A stretch of 64,000 bases of DNA from an uncultured bacterium (GTDB lineage: Bacteria; Bacteroidota; Bacteroidia; Bacteroidales; Bacteroidaceae), in NCBI GenBank assembly GCA_905214625.1, contig CAJMMQ010000012.1:1-64000 (forward strand). Reading direction: 5' to 3'. Of this stretch, positions 63,411 to 64,000 are shown piece by piece (the first letter of the stretch is position 1; each line of letters starts with the position of its first letter). The position numbers and the translations under genes are program-made. The notes under the pieces are model-generated. The model ran no database searches. It was not told the origin of the DNA and was given only the letters and a program-made list of their open reading frames with translations.

Positions 63411-64000
63411 ATGCAGAAGCAAATTTTAATTCGTGAAGCCAAAGACTACTTTAACATCACCCTTGGGCTGATGCTCTATACGTTTGCGTTCACCGTGTTC
63501 CTGCTGCCTTACAAAATCGTTACGGGAGGAATAGCCGGTATCGGCGCAATAGTATTCTATGCCACCAACTTTCCGGTGCAATACACATTCTTCATCATCA
63601 ACGCCGCGCTCATCGTGGCGGCACTAAAGATATTGGGCTGGCGCTTCCTTATGAAAACCATCTACGCCACCTTTGCGCTTACATTCCTGCTCGAAGTGGC
63701 TCAGGATATAGTGGTACAGCCCGACGGTTCGTTCTACAAGCTGCTCGGCGAGGGCAACGACTTCATGTCGCTCGTCATAGGATGTATGCTCACCGGCACG
63801 GCGCTGGCCATAGTGTTCCTTAACAACGGAAGCACCGGAGGCACCGACATCGTGGCAGCATCAGTGAACAAATATCATAACATATCGCTCGGCAAGGTGC
63901 TCATCCTGGTTGACCTCTGCATCATAGGCAGCTGCTTGTTCATAGATACATTCGGACCGGTGGAGGTGAGATGCCAGAAAGTGGTGTTCGGTCTGTGCAC
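63411..64000 (+). CDS. YitT-family membrane protein (partial, runs off the window)
   Basis: At least 196 residues, still open at 64000. FNITLGLMLYTFAFTVFLLP, then KIVTGGIAGIGAIVFY, is the YitT N-terminus; GGTDIVAASVNKYHNISLGKVL matches its conserved loop. These are multi-span membrane proteins of unknown function with a cytoplasmic C-terminal DUF2179 domain expected beyond the window. leuS followed by yitT is a usual Bacteroidetes order. It is a second protein of this superfamily in the window (see the fusion at 48760). Confidence 0.85.
   Translation, partial: MQKQILIREAKDYFNITLGLMLYTFAFTVFLLPYKIVTGGIAGIGAIVFYATNFPVQYTFFIINAALIVAALKILGWRFLMKTIYATFALTFLLEVAQDIVVQPDGSFYKLLGEGNDFMSLVIGCMLTGTALAIVFLNNGSTGGTDIVAASVNKYHNISLGKVLILVDLCIIGSCLFIDTFGPVEVRCQKVVFGLC

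Noticed and set aside
1..64000. tRNA, rRNA, tmRNA or other structural RNA genes
   Set aside because: Gaps were read for T-loop (GTTCGA) and other familiar signatures on both strands and none was convincing.

Overview
The window looks like chromosomal DNA from a Prevotella-type member of the Bacteroidetes. This rests on the gene content (three-subunit fumarate reductase, an 'HU / smalltalk / M15 peptidase' group, BACON-like lipoprotein, TonB receptor with carboxypeptidase-like N-terminus, PL1 pectate lyase), on many Bacteroidetes -7 promoter boxes (TAnnTTTG), on heavy use of ATA and AAG codons, and on dense families of short intergenic palindromic repeats. No rRNA, tRNA, insertion sequence, CRISPR array or complete prophage was seen.

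Layout. 1-7.5 kb: a candidate corrinoid-dependent methyl-transfer locus. It has a three-domain fusion (UroD-like methyltransferase + homocysteine S-methyltransferase + B12-binding domain), a sodium:solute symporter, and a convergent operon of nitroreductase, second UroD-type methyltransferase and a free-standing MetH-type reactivation domain. 8-16 kb: GNAT protein, four-helix-bundle protein, parE, S41 protease, ybeY, coaD, ruvB. 16-25 kb: TonB receptor with secreted acid-phosphatase-like enzyme, THUMP-like methyltransferase, MATE pump, Hsp20. 25-28.6 kb: frdCAB. 28.7-40.5 kb: mnmG, apt, uvrC, dtd, mazG-like, deoC, polyprenyl synthase, polA, with two parS-like sites around apt. 41-54 kb: PRiA4_ORF3-PAS fusion, pectate lyase, ychF, lgt, Fic, GNAT, YczE-like/CMP-kinase fusion, mutS, a secreted low-complexity protein. 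54.6-58 kb: RteC-like protein, M15 peptidase, PAP2 phosphatase, HU, smalltalk. 58-64 kb: three-repeat lipoprotein, AAA_4-type gene remnant, leuS, start of a YitT gene.

The main systemic observation concerns repeats. (i) An element of exactly four 22-bp units (88 bp) occurs nine times in both orientations; one copy lies in frame inside the linker of the methyltransferase fusion. (ii) A 9-nt TTAACT-type repeat forms inverted pairs in four intergenic regions plus a half at the left edge; its central hairpin keeps pairing while changing sequence. (iii) Two unrelated palindromic elements sit in frame inside leuS. (iv) Long-stem hairpins lie between convergent genes and on both sides of the fic gene. 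In this genome, palindromic repeats have apparently been accepted into essential proteins at several places.

Functional picture: the first 7.5 kb would import a methylated compound, move its methyl group to an enzyme-bound corrinoid and on to homocysteine, with the separate activation protein rescuing oxidised cobalamin. The substrate is not predictable from sequence. The rest is mostly housekeeping: DNA replication, repair and segregation, succinate fermentation, and envelope functions. All coordinates and motifs were read by eye; no similarity search was run.
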